Source of the DNA: DAOTXN01 sp034435435 | Lineage (GTDB): Bacteria > Chloroflexota > Anaerolineae > S140-20 | Direction of reading: 5' to 3' | Assembly (NCBI GenBank): GCA_034435435.1 | Contig: DAOTXN010000114.1 | Coordinates: forward strand, 1 to 16,114 | Length of the DNA stretch: 16,114 bases | In this document: positions 5,087 through 13,500 of the stretch, in pieces | Position numbering within the stretch: position 1 is the first letter of the stretch | Layout of the letters: every line of letters begins with the position of its first letter | Notes under the pieces: model-generated | Databases searched by the model: none | Told to the model about the DNA's origin: nothing | What the model saw: only the letters and a program-made list of their open reading frames with translations | Made by a program: the position numbers and the translations under genes

Positions 5087-8000
5087 TTGACTGCATCTGT
5101 ACCCAGCCACACCGACATCCAACGCGAACTGGCAGCCGCTTTCGAAGCAACGCGACGGCTGCGACGTTACGTCCCCGCCGCCGTCGCCGAAGCTGTGCTG
5201 CACGACGAGCAGCGCCTGCGCGGCGAGCGCCGTGAGGTGGCGGTGCTCTTTGCCGACGTGATCGATTTTACGCACCTGTCTGCTTCGCTGGATGCAGAGC
5301 CGGTTTTCGACCTGATCAACGATCTCTTGGGCCGGTTGATGGATTGCATCCACCGCTACGACGGCGTGGTAGATAAATTCACCGGCGACGGATTAATGGC
5401 CGTCTTTGGCGCGCCCGTCGCTCACGAAAACGACGCCGAGCTGGCCGTGCGGGCCGCATTGGACATGCAAAAGGCCGCCGCCGAATTCGAACCCATCGCC
5501 CACGCTCAACTGGGCGCCCCGCTCAAGCTGCGCATCGGCATCCACAGCGGCCTGGCTATCGCCGGCATCCTGGGCACTGCAGAACAAGCCGCCTATACCG
5601 TTATCGGCGAGACGGTCAATCTGGCCGCTCGCATGGAGGCCCTGGCTCAACCGGGCTGTGTGCTGGTCAGCTCGCGGGTCTACCATCAAACGCGCGCCCT
5701 GTTCAATTTTCAGGGGATGGGAACCACCCATGTCAAAGGCATTGACTGGCCCGTCGCCGTGTATCAAGCCGTCGGAGACCGGTCGGAGCCATTGCGCACG
5801 CGCGGCGTGGCGGGCGTCGCCGACGTTTTCCTCGGCCGCGACGCCGAGCTGGAACAATTAAAGACGCTGCTGAATGCTTTTCTGGACGACCGCCACGGTC
5901 GAGCTGTGATCGTTCAAGGCGAAGCCGGGATGGGCAAGTCGCGGCTGGTTTCAGAATGGCTTGCGGGCATCACGCCCGAACAGGCGGCTGTCTGGCAAGG
6001 CCGTGGATTGCCTTACGCCCAAGGCGTGGGTTATGGCATATTTCGCTCGCTCTTGCAGAACGCCCTGCGCTCGTCCCCGGCCGGCGCGGCCTGGGACACT
6101 CACGTATCGCCCACCCTGCGCCCCCTGCTGAAACAGATACTGGGTGAAAAGCTATCGCCCGACGAGCAGAGCAACCTGCGCTTTTTAGAGCCGGAGCACA
6201 TCAAGCAACTGACCGCCCTTGCTCTACGCGAATGGTTGTTGGGCGAAGCGCAGCAACGACCCGCGATCTTGATTCTGGAGGATTTCCACTGGGCCGACGA
6301 CCTCTCCCGCGACTTGTGGAAATCATTGCTCGGCCTAATAGACGAGGCCCCGGTCCTGTTTTGCACCATCACACGTCCCCAGCCCGAGGCGATGGCAGAG
6401 CTTGACCTTCTCCGGCCTGAAGGTCCACTGGCAGCGCCGGTGACGCTCTCGCTTACCGTGGACCCCCTCTCGCCCGAACAGAGCCGCGACCTGTTGGGGC
6501 ATCTGATCGTCCTCTCTGGACTACCGGAGCCTTTTGTCGAAACGATATTGACGCGCGCGCAAGGTAATCCATTTTACATCGAAGAATTCGTGCGCATGCT
6601 CATCGAAAAAGAAGTACTCGCCCTGCGAGACGGTCGATGGCACGTCGTATCCCAAGTGACCCTCCAACAACTCGAAATTCCTACTTCTCTACGAGGATTG
6701 ATGCTGACGCGGGTCGACCGCTTGCCCGAAGACCTGCAACAAGTACTGCGCAACGCGGCCGTCATTGGCCTGCAATTCAGCGCCGACCTGATCGAGGAGA
6801 TACTGCGCCGCCTGGCTGGCGCTGATAGCGTCTTGCCGGCGCTAGAGCGTTTGACCGATCTAGGGGTGTTGGTCAAACAGCCCGAGGTGGGCAACCAGAT
6901 CTATGCCTTTCGCCATCTACTCACTCAAGAGACGATCTACGAAAGTCTGATGCGCAGCCAACGCCCCACCCTGCACCAAATTGTCGCCGAGTGCATTGAA
7001 AAGCTCTACGCCGGAGATCTCGAACGGCAGACCGAGGTTTTGGCTTTGCATTACGACCGCGCTCGCGTGCGTGATAAAGCTATGCTATATGCCTTGTCCG
7101 CCGGCGAACGCGCCCGCGCACGCTTTGCAAACCACGAAGCCCTCGAATACTACAGTCGCGCCTTGCAGTTGTCTCAACACTTGAGCGACTTTGAATCTGA
7201 GCGCTGGCAAGCCATCGTAGGATTGGGCCAGGTCCAACAGCACATCGGCCAGTACGAAGAAGCGATTGCTTGCTACCAGGCCGGTTTGACGGATTGGAAA
7301 GACGCCCCTCCCGTGGCCCGCGCCCAAGTCATGCTCAAGCTGGGCCAAGTCTTGGGCGACAAGCGCGGCGACCTGGATCAGGCCGAACGGTGGCTACGCG
7401 AAGGTCTATCACAACTGGCCCTGGCCCACGCGGACATGCCCGATTTGCTCGCTCAAATTCACTCCGAGATGGGCTGGATCAGCCTGCGCAGAGGCGATCT
7501 GACCGAGGCCCAGGCGCGACTGGAAAGCGGCCTGGCGCTGGTAGAAAGCACAGAGCATCTCAACGTCGTCTCGGCGATTCTCAACCGCCTCGGTTTTGTG
7601 CATTACCATCGCAGCGAATGGGAACAGGCCGTCGCGTGCGTCGAACAGGCCCTGCGTCTGCGCGAACAGTTGGGCGACATCGTCGGTTATGCCCGCTCGC
7701 TCAACAACCTGGGGATCCTCAAACAAATCAGCGGCGCTTGGGATGGCGCGCTGGCCGATTACGAACAAGCGGTCGAGCTACAAGAACGCATCGGCGAGGT
7801 CGAGGGGCTGGCTCTGGCCTGCACCAACCTGGGCGTGCTGTATACCGAACGCGGCGAGTGGAGCAAGGCCGAGGAAAACCTACAACGCAGCTTTGCCATC
7901 GCCCAACGCATCGGCCACCCCCATCAATTGGCGCTGGCCCACACCAATCTGGGACGGCTCTATCTCTTGCAAAAGCGACTGGCAGAGTGTGCGCACCACC

Positions 8001-8476
8001 TCGACGCTGCTATCCCGCTATACATCGAAGCCGGGGCGCGCGCCAATCCCAGCCTGAGCGACGCCTATTACTTGCAGGGCCGGCTGTGCCTGGAACAAAA
8101 CCAGCCCGATACCGCCGCCGCTTGGGCCGAGCGCAACTCTGAGTTGTTGCGCGAGATGAGCGGCGCAGAGAACGGCGAATCCATAGAATGGGGCCGCCAA
8201 TTACGCCTGATGGGGCGTCTCGCCTGGGTACGCGGAGATCTGGTGGCCACACGCCGTTATTTGGAGCACAGCTCCGCCATTTTGCACGCCGTCGGCTCGC
8301 AAATCGAAGCCGCCCGCTCTGAATACTGGTGCGGCTTGCTGTTACAACACTTGGCCCAAACCGACGCCGCGAGCGAGAAATTTGATGCCGCGAAACGGGT
8401 TTTTGAGCAGTTGGGCGCCCGCGCGGACCTGCAACGGATCGAAAGCCAATTGGCTGCTATGACACCCGCCGCTTGA
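5087..8476 (+). CDS. class III nucleotide cyclase fused to a P-loop ATPase and TPR repeats
   Basis: The 1129-residue product starts at TTG 5087, with AAAAGG (5075-5080) as ribosome site. The frame is open further upstream but there overlaps the lipoprotein gene. The cyclase domain (about 45-210) has metal ligands Asp57 (F-A-D-V) and Asp101 (K-F-T-G-D-G), Lys97, and Asn178 and Arg182 in V-N-L-A-A-R. Thr171 stands where adenylyl cyclases usually have the base-reading Asp, the mark of class IIIb, bicarbonate-responsive enzymes. An ATPase follows, with Walker A G-E-A-G-M-G-K-S (278-285) and Walker B L-I-L-E-D-F-H-W-A-D (Glu398/Asp399). Residues about 690-1110 are TPR repeats. The layout resembles one half of mammalian soluble adenylyl cyclase. 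It probably makes cAMP in the cytoplasm under control of the ATPase-TPR sensor. All catalytic residues are present. It follows the lipoprotein gene by 10 bp. Confidence 0.9.
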   Translation: MTASVPSHTDIQRELAAAFEATRRLRRYVPAAVAEAVLHDEQRLRGERREVAVLFADVIDFTHLSASLDAEPVFDLINDLLGRLMDCIHRYDGVVDKFTGDGLMAVFGAPVAHENDAELAVRAALDMQKAAAEFEPIAHAQLGAPLKLRIGIHSGLAIAGILGTAEQAAYTVIGETVNLAARMEALAQPGCVLVSSRVYHQTRALFNFQGMGTTHVKGIDWPVAVYQAVGDRSEPLRTRGVAGVADVFLGRDAELEQLKTLLNAFLDDRHGRAVIVQGEAGMGKSRLVSEWLAGITPEQAAVWQGRGLPYAQGVGYGIFRSLLQNALRSSPAGAAWDTHVSPTLRPLLKQILGEKLSPDEQSNLRFLEPEHIKQLTALALREWLLGEAQQRPAILILEDFHWADDLSRDLWKSLLGLIDEAPVLFCTITRPQPEAMAELDLLRPEGPLAAPVTLSLTVDPLSPEQSRDLLGHLIVLSGLPEPFVETILTRAQGNPFYIEEFVRMLIEKEVLALRDGRWHVVSQVTLQQLEIPTSLRGLMLTRVDRLPEDLQQVLRNAAVIGLQFSADLIEEILRRLAGADSVLPALERLTDLGVLVKQPEVGNQIYAFRHLLTQETIYESLMRSQRPTLHQIVAECIEKLYAGDLERQTEVLALHYDRARVRDKAMLYALSAGERARARFANHEALEYYSRALQLSQHLSDFESERWQAIVGLGQVQQHIGQYEEAIACYQAGLTDWKDAPPVARAQVMLKLGQVLGDKRGDLDQAERWLREGLSQLALAHADMPDLLAQIHSEMGWISLRRGDLTEAQARLESGLALVESTEHLNVVSAILNRLGFVHYHRSEWEQAVACVEQALRLREQLGDIVGYARSLNNLGILKQISGAWDGALADYEQAVELQERIGEVEGLALACTNLGVLYTERGEWSKAEENLQRSFAIAQRIGHPHQLALAHTNLGRLYLLQKRLAECAHHLDAAIPLYIEAGARANPSLSDAYYLQGRLCLEQNQPDTAAAWAERNSELLREMSGAENGESIEWGRQLRLMGRLAWVRGDLVATRRYLEHSSAILHAVGSQIEAARSEYWCGLLLQHLAQTDAASEKFDAAKRVFEQLGARADLQRIESQLAAMTPAA

Positions 8477-8481
8477 AGAAC

Positions 8482-8501
8482 GGCGCGTATGGAAACGCGC
8501 C
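8482..8501 (+). terminator. hairpin after the cyclase gene
   Basis: A perfect 7-bp stem (GGCGCGT / ACGCGCC) with a 6-base loop begins five bases after the TGA of the cyclase gene. No T-tract follows on the + strand, so it is a weak intrinsic terminator or an mRNA-stabilising structure. Confidence 0.4.
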
Positions 8502-8506
8502 CTACC

Positions 8507-8543
8507 AAAAAAGAGTAGGCCGGGAGATGGCCCCGCCCTACTC
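8507..8543 (-). terminator. intrinsic terminator of the subtilase gene
   Basis: Read on the - strand, GAGTAGG (8543-8537) pairs with CCTACTC (8519-8513), and the stem continues with four more pairs after one C/C mismatch. It is followed at once by six T (8512-8507). It lies 64 bp past the subtilase stop and ends that transcription unit. Confidence 0.75.
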
Positions 8544-8607
8544 GTTTGTGGTCTTGTTCAGTTGTCAAGGATGCTTTTTCTGCGGACCTCCTTTCCACCG
8601 TATCACA

Positions 8608-10458
8608 CTATTCTTCTACCCAGCTATTGATCCCTACAGACGCCGCATCTGAGGGCACATTCGCCAGATTCACAAAGTCTTCCGCCCACTCTGGGTCGCC
8701 GACGCCGCCGGCCCAGGCGTTGTAGCCGCCGGCCCAGGCGTTGTAGCCGCCGGCCCAGGCCGAATACCCCCCGGCCCAGGCGTTATAGCCGCCGGCCCAG
8801 GCGTTATAGCCGCCAGCCCAGGCGTTGTAGCCGCCAGCCCAAGCATTGTAGTCGCCGGCCCAAGCATTGTAGCCGCCCGCCCACGACTCGTATGCCGCGA
8901 GCCAGTCGCTAAACGCGCCGTCCCAGTTCGTGGTGCCGCCCGCCCAAGCGTTGTAGCCGCCCGCCCAGGCATGATAGCCGCCCGCCCAGGCATTGTAGCC
9001 GCCCGCCCAGGCCAGATAACCGTCTCCTTCAACCCGAAACTCACCCGTGTCGGGATCATAAACCGTCCAACCTTGATAATGAACCTCGCCGGCCAGGTCG
9101 GCGGCCAGGTCCATCCCGGCATTGGCCGCGCCCTCTATATCGGTAAACACGGCATCGGCGGCCCACACACGGCCCGCGCCCTGTTCCCAGATGCTATAGG
9201 CCGCCTCGCCGGTGTATTCGCTGAACTGTGGGCGGGCCGTCATCGCCAGGCGAAATTTCACCTCGTCGGGGGTCAGGTCCGGGTCCTCGCTGAGCATCAA
9301 CGCTACCACACCCGACGTTACCGCCGCCGACATAGAAGTGCCGGTCATCTTGAAATAAGACCTGTCGATCCGGTTCTCAGGATACAACTCATCCAGATAG
9401 GTCTTTTTCTTCATCAACGAGATGACGTGTGCGCCAGGAGCGATCAGGTCGGGCTTGACGAACGCATCCAAAGTCGGTCCGGTAGCCGAGAACGGCGGCA
9501 TATAATCGTCGCCAAAGTACTCCGGCGTATAGTTGTCGGTAAAGGTCCCCACAGTGATGATGTACGGCGTATTGCCCGGCACGCCAATGCTCATCGGATC
9601 GGGACCGTCGTTGCCGGCGCTGGCAACCACCACGATGCCCGCGTGCCAGGCCGCCATCGTCGCCAGATTGAGCGGGTCGGCCCAATAAGGCGCATACACC
9701 GGCGCGTACAGCGACACATTCAACACACGGATGTCGTATTCGTCCTTGTGCTCAACCACCCACTCGATGCCTTTGAGCACATCGGCGTAACTGCCCACCC
9801 CGGTCTCGTCAAGCACGCGCACGGCCAACAGATTAGCCGCCGGGGCCACACCGCGATACTCGCCGTCTTTCCTCTCAAAGTCGCTATTGCCGATGATACC
9901 GGCAACGTGCGTGCCGTGGCCGTTGGGATCGCCGGGGGAGCGCGTGATGCGCTTTGCCTTGTAAAACTTGTCGCCGATGGCGTCATAGTAGCCTACCAGC
10001 CGATCCCCCCTACCCTCGGGCGGATTGTGCAATTGCGTAAAGGTCGGCTCAATGCCGCTGTCGAGGACGGCCACGGTGACATCCTCTCCCAAAACACCCG
10101 CATCCCACACCGCCTGCACGCCAATCGCCTTGACAAACTCGACGTCCACCCGTTCACCTGATTTCTCGACGCGGCGGTTGGGCGTCACCCGCACCACGCC
10201 AGAAGTCGTCGCCAATGCGGCCAGCCGATCCCCAGGCACCTGGGCCACGACGGCCCGGATGATGCTCAACTCATCCGTCACCAGACCGCCATTGGCGCGC
10301 ACCGCCTCTACCGCGTCCCGAACACTGGACGCCTCCACAATCACCGTGACCGCAGGGGATTGGGCCGTCGCCTTTGGAAACGCCCCCCCTGTGGTCATTG
10401 CGACGAGCGCGCACACAACAACCAGTGTCACGCCAGACCAGAATGTATGTTTGTTCAT
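8608..10458 (-). CDS. secreted subtilisin-like (S8) protease with WAGG heptad repeats
   Basis: The 616-residue product starts at ATG 10458, with GAGGTGG just upstream; the longer frame to 10551 has no ribosome site and lacks a signal at its front. Residues 1-33 are a signal peptide (H-T-F-W-S-G-V-T-L-V-V-V-C-A-L-V-A). Residues about 37-97 look like an I9-type propeptide. The catalytic triad is intact: Asp133 in V-L-D-S-G-I, His181 in N-G-H-G-T-H-V-A-G and Ser375 in G-T-S-M-S, with oxyanion Asn283 in S-A-G-N-D-G. Residues about 481-585 are fifteen heptads of consensus Y-N-A-W-A-G-G, then a short acidic end. No membrane anchor is seen, so it is probably released or held by the aromatic repeats. 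It lies downstream of peptide-permease genes on the same strand and may supply their peptides. Confidence 0.9.
   Translation of the reverse strand: MNKHTFWSGVTLVVVCALVAMTTGGAFPKATAQSPAVTVIVEASSVRDAVEAVRANGGLVTDELSIIRAVVAQVPGDRLAALATTSGVVRVTPNRRVEKSGERVDVEFVKAIGVQAVWDAGVLGEDVTVAVLDSGIEPTFTQLHNPPEGRGDRLVGYYDAIGDKFYKAKRITRSPGDPNGHGTHVAGIIGNSDFERKDGEYRGVAPAANLLAVRVLDETGVGSYADVLKGIEWVVEHKDEYDIRVLNVSLYAPVYAPYWADPLNLATMAAWHAGIVVVASAGNDGPDPMSIGVPGNTPYIITVGTFTDNYTPEYFGDDYMPPFSATGPTLDAFVKPDLIAPGAHVISLMKKKTYLDELYPENRIDRSYFKMTGTSMSAAVTSGVVALMLSEDPDLTPDEVKFRLAMTARPQFSEYTGEAAYSIWEQGAGRVWAADAVFTDIEGAANAGMDLAADLAGEVHYQGWTVYDPDTGEFRVEGDGYLAWAGGYNAWAGGYHAWAGGYNAWAGGTTNWDGAFSDWLAAYESWAGGYNAWAGDYNAWAGGYNAWAGGYNAWAGGYNAWAGGYSAWAGGYNAWAGGYNAWAGGVGDPEWAEDFVNLANVPSDAASVGINSWVEE
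8704..9018 (-). repeat. fifteen tandem 21-bp units coding Y-N-A-W-A-G-G
   Basis: Exactly 315 bp without any break in period. Eleven units are Y-(N/H/L/S)-A-W-A-G-G, one is Y-N-A-W-A-G-D and three in the middle are diverged (T-T-N-W-D-G-A, F-S-D-W-L-A-A, Y-E-S-W-A-G-G). The Trp is kept in all fifteen. Neighbouring units at the low-coordinate end are nearly identical in DNA, pointing to recent copying there. Confidence 0.95.
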
Positions 10459-10501
10459 TTCCACCTCTCTCAACGTAACTCGATGTGGACAACAAGTCAA
10501 A

Positions 10502-10533
10502 AACGGCTTGTCTATATTGTAGCGCAAGCCGTT
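10502..10533. promoter_or_regulatory. inverted repeat around the subtilase -10 box
   Basis: Perfect 9-bp arms AACGGCTTG (10502-10510) and CAAGCCGTT (10525-10533) are separated by 14 bp. The centres of the two arms are 23 bp apart, about two helical turns, which suits a dimeric regulator. The -10 box lies between the arms. It could also form a hairpin in the 5' leader. Confidence 0.6.
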
Positions 10534-10538
10534 GTCGA
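10511..10538 (-). promoter_or_regulatory. probable subtilase promoter
   Basis: On the - strand TCGACA (10538-10533) is followed after 16 bp by TATAGA (10516-10511). The start would be near 10504, leaving a leader of about 46 bases before ATG 10458. The -10 lies between two arms of an inverted repeat, and the -35 adjoins phased GTTGG motifs. Confidence 0.5.
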
Positions 10539-10542
10539 ATGA

Positions 10543-10588
10543 GTTGGGCAAAAGTTGGGAAATGGTTGGGGAAAAGTTGGCGCGTTGG
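10543..10588. repeat. four GTTGG motifs at exact 11-bp spacing, plus a fifth
   Basis: GTTGG begins at 10543, 10554, 10565 and 10576, each exactly 11 bp apart, and again at 10584. A-rich trinucleotides lie between them. One-turn spacing puts all four on the same face of the helix just upstream of the subtilase -35, where an activator would bind. They lie between the fusion gene stop and the promoter. Confidence 0.65.
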
Positions 10589-10593
10589 CCCGG

Positions 10594-13500
10594 TTAGCGC
10601 GTAATGCTCACATCCGCCTCGGTAGTGACAATGATCTGCTCCTCGATGGTATTGTCCAGCAGATTTAGCTCGGTTTCGTTCGCCACAACTGCGACCGTGT
10701 ACAGAACCGAGCCGGTCAGCGAGGGGTGAAGGGCGATACGCCATACAACAATGGCGCCGCCGCCGGCAGGCAATTCGCCCAGCACACACGCAAACGATTG
10801 ACCAACGACCCGTTCGATCTGGCAACCCGACGCGACGGCAAGGGTTGTGCTGAGGGGTAGCGCGCCCAGCAGGCTCACGCCGCTGGCGTTTCCCGGACCG
10901 TGGTTGGTGATCGTCAACGTAGCGGTAAAGGAAGCGCCGGCTATCGCCGGGGTCGGCGCAACAGATTGGCGCAAAGCCAGGTCAATCGCGCCTCGCACGT
11001 TCACCGGTCGCGTCACCTGGTTATCAGCCATATCGGGGTCTGCCGCCTGAGCGACCACAGCGGCCGAATGCGTGATCACACCCATCGCCGATACATCCAC
11101 TGCGACGACCAGCGTGATCGTGGCGCTCGCTCCGCCAGGCACATCGCCCAGGAAACACGTCACACTGTAGGACAAGCTGGCAGCTTGTCCTACTTGCCCA
11201 ACCTGGCAGCCCATGCCCTGGCTGGCCGTGGCCGACACCAGGCTCAGGCCCGCCGGCAACACGTCGGTCACGACCACCCCTGGCGCGTCCGACGGGCCGT
11301 GGTTGATGATGGGCAGGGTAAACGTCGCCAGCTCGCCTGCCACCACCACCGAATCGGCGGGCAGCGCAGTCGGAGCGGGCGTCACAGCCGGTGACGGTTC
11401 TGCGACCGGCGTTTCGACCACGGGCTGCGCCTCCGCCGGTGTGGGCGCCGGCGCGGACACCTGCTCGCCTACGGCAAACAACACACCGCCCTCCATCACC
11501 ACGTACAGCCGCCCTGGCGCCAACACCCCCCCTCTGACTGCGTCAAAGCGCGGCATATTCTCCTCGCGCTCCAAAGTCACCTGCCAGACCGCATCCTCGC
11601 TGTTTGGGGTAAAAGCGGCGCACAGGTAACTCCCGCGCGTTGCGCCGGAATTTCCCACCCCGCACACCAAGGCCGTGGCGTCTTGATCCAGAACCTTGAC
11701 CAGTTGGCCGCCCGCGAGCGTCGAGCGCAGCGCGCCCAAGACCTGGCCGGTGGGGTCCAGCCAAACCAGACCGGCATTTCTCCACTCCGAGTACAACACC
11801 CAGATGGTCCCTTTAGCGGTGACGCCCACGTTGTCAGGAGGCTGCTGACCACTGGCAAACTGGGTATAGTTCCATTGGGCGCTCTGCACGATTTCGACCG
11901 TTGTCCCGTTCCGCCGCCACTGCATCACCGTGTGGTCGTCGCGCAGGTAAAGCTGACCATCCTTCCCTACCACGTATTGGTCGGCGTTGACCGGGGATTC
12001 AAGCTCTAACAAGGTTCCGTCTTGCACCTGGAACGCATCGTCGGCCCAGAACAAAAGCCCTTCCTCGCGGCTCAACTGCAAGGGCAAAAGCGTGCGAAAG
12101 GTCTTGGCGCGCGTTTGCCATAACGCCTGGCCATCCGCCGACAGCGCCTGGACGCTGGTGCCGACGGTGTGGAAAATCGTCCCATCCGGGCCGACCAGCG
12201 GACCGACGATGGAGGGTTTGCTCTCCGGCGGCGTGTAACGCCAGCGCAGTGCGCCATCGGGCGCAAAAGCCGAGAGATGGCCCCCTTTGTCGGCCTGGTA
12301 GACCTCGCCCGTTGCGCTCACGGCCGGGGACCCGACCGGCGCAGCGGGCAGTGCGGCCTGCCACAGGATGTGACCGGCCGGATGCAGGGCGTAAAAGGTC
12401 CCGTTTTTGGCAGCAATGTACACCGTGCCGTCGGCTGCCACGGCCGGAAGGCTGACAAAGCCCGCGTTCGTGGCGTCCTCACTCCATGCCGGGTCGGTAA
12501 AGGCCCACGCCACTTGCGCGGGGGGCGGGGCTGTCACCTCGCCAGTCGCGTTGGCCGGGATCTCGGATCCCAGGGGTTTATTCACGACTTGCGCAGAGGT
12601 TGCCATCTGCTCGGCCAGTTGGTCGGGCTGACCCCGGCCGATGGCGTATAAAAAGCCCTCGTCCATCGCCGCGTACAAGCGGCCCGGCACGAGCGCCCCG
12701 CCGGCCACATTTTCCCCCTGCTCCAGCGCCACCTGCCACAGCGGGTCATCGGCGCCGGGTTTCAGGGCCATGCACACCATGCCTATCCCATGCCCCCACC
12801 CGCAAGTGTATGTCGTGGCGTCTTGATCCAGGGCGATGATTTTGGTCTCGCGCTGGGATAGATGGAGGTTGCCCAGCGTGGGCCCGCCCAGCCTGATCCA
12901 CACAATACGCGTGTCCTCAAGGTTACTGGAATACAACATCCACACCAACTGGTCGGGCGTGACGCCCGCGTCGGTGGGGCCGCCCCCGGCCCGCACGGTG
13001 AACTGGCGATAGTCCCAGGTGGCGCTGGCGCCGGTCTGGACGCCGTCGCCCACGAGCTGCCACTGCCAGATTTCATTTCCCAACCGCAAATAGTCTTGCC
13101 CATCGGCCCCCGTGAGATATTGGTCATCTACCCCCAGCTCCCCCTGCCACGTCTGGACAGCGCCATCTTGGGCGCTCAGCGCCACGTTTTTGACAAACAG
13201 CCACCGACCGTCGGCGCTCAGACGCGGCGGCGAATACAGCGGGTCAGACGTCACCCGTGTGCGCCACAGCCCCTCGCCGGCGGGCGACACGGCCTGCACC
13301 GTTCCGCCCCGTACCATGAAATAGAGCGCTCCATTCGGGCCGACGATCGGGCCAGAGGTGGCAAAATCGCCGGCCTCGGCCTGGAAGCGCCAGACCAGCG
13401 CGCCGTCCGGCGCAAAAGCGGATAGATTGCCCGCCTCGTCGGTCACGTACACCTGCCCGTCGTCCGACAGGGCCGGCGTTCCCGCGCCGCCGCCGGGCAG

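Noticed and set aside
7270..8142. 290-codon + strand frame inside the cyclase gene
   Set aside because: It is an out-of-frame reading of the TPR region, and its composition is dominated by Arg, Gly and Pro.
8704..9018. Regular 21-bp repeats as a CRISPR array
   Set aside because: The units are contiguous without spacers, stay in frame and code for a constant heptad.
8971..10161. Long + strand open frame opposite the subtilase gene
   Set aside because: It is antisense to a gene with an intact catalytic triad and signal peptide, and is rich in Arg, His and Gly with no domain pattern.
10588..10600. GTTAGCG at the end of the permease fusion as an attC core
   Set aside because: No matching CTAAC arm or stem lies nearby; it is part of the stop codon context.
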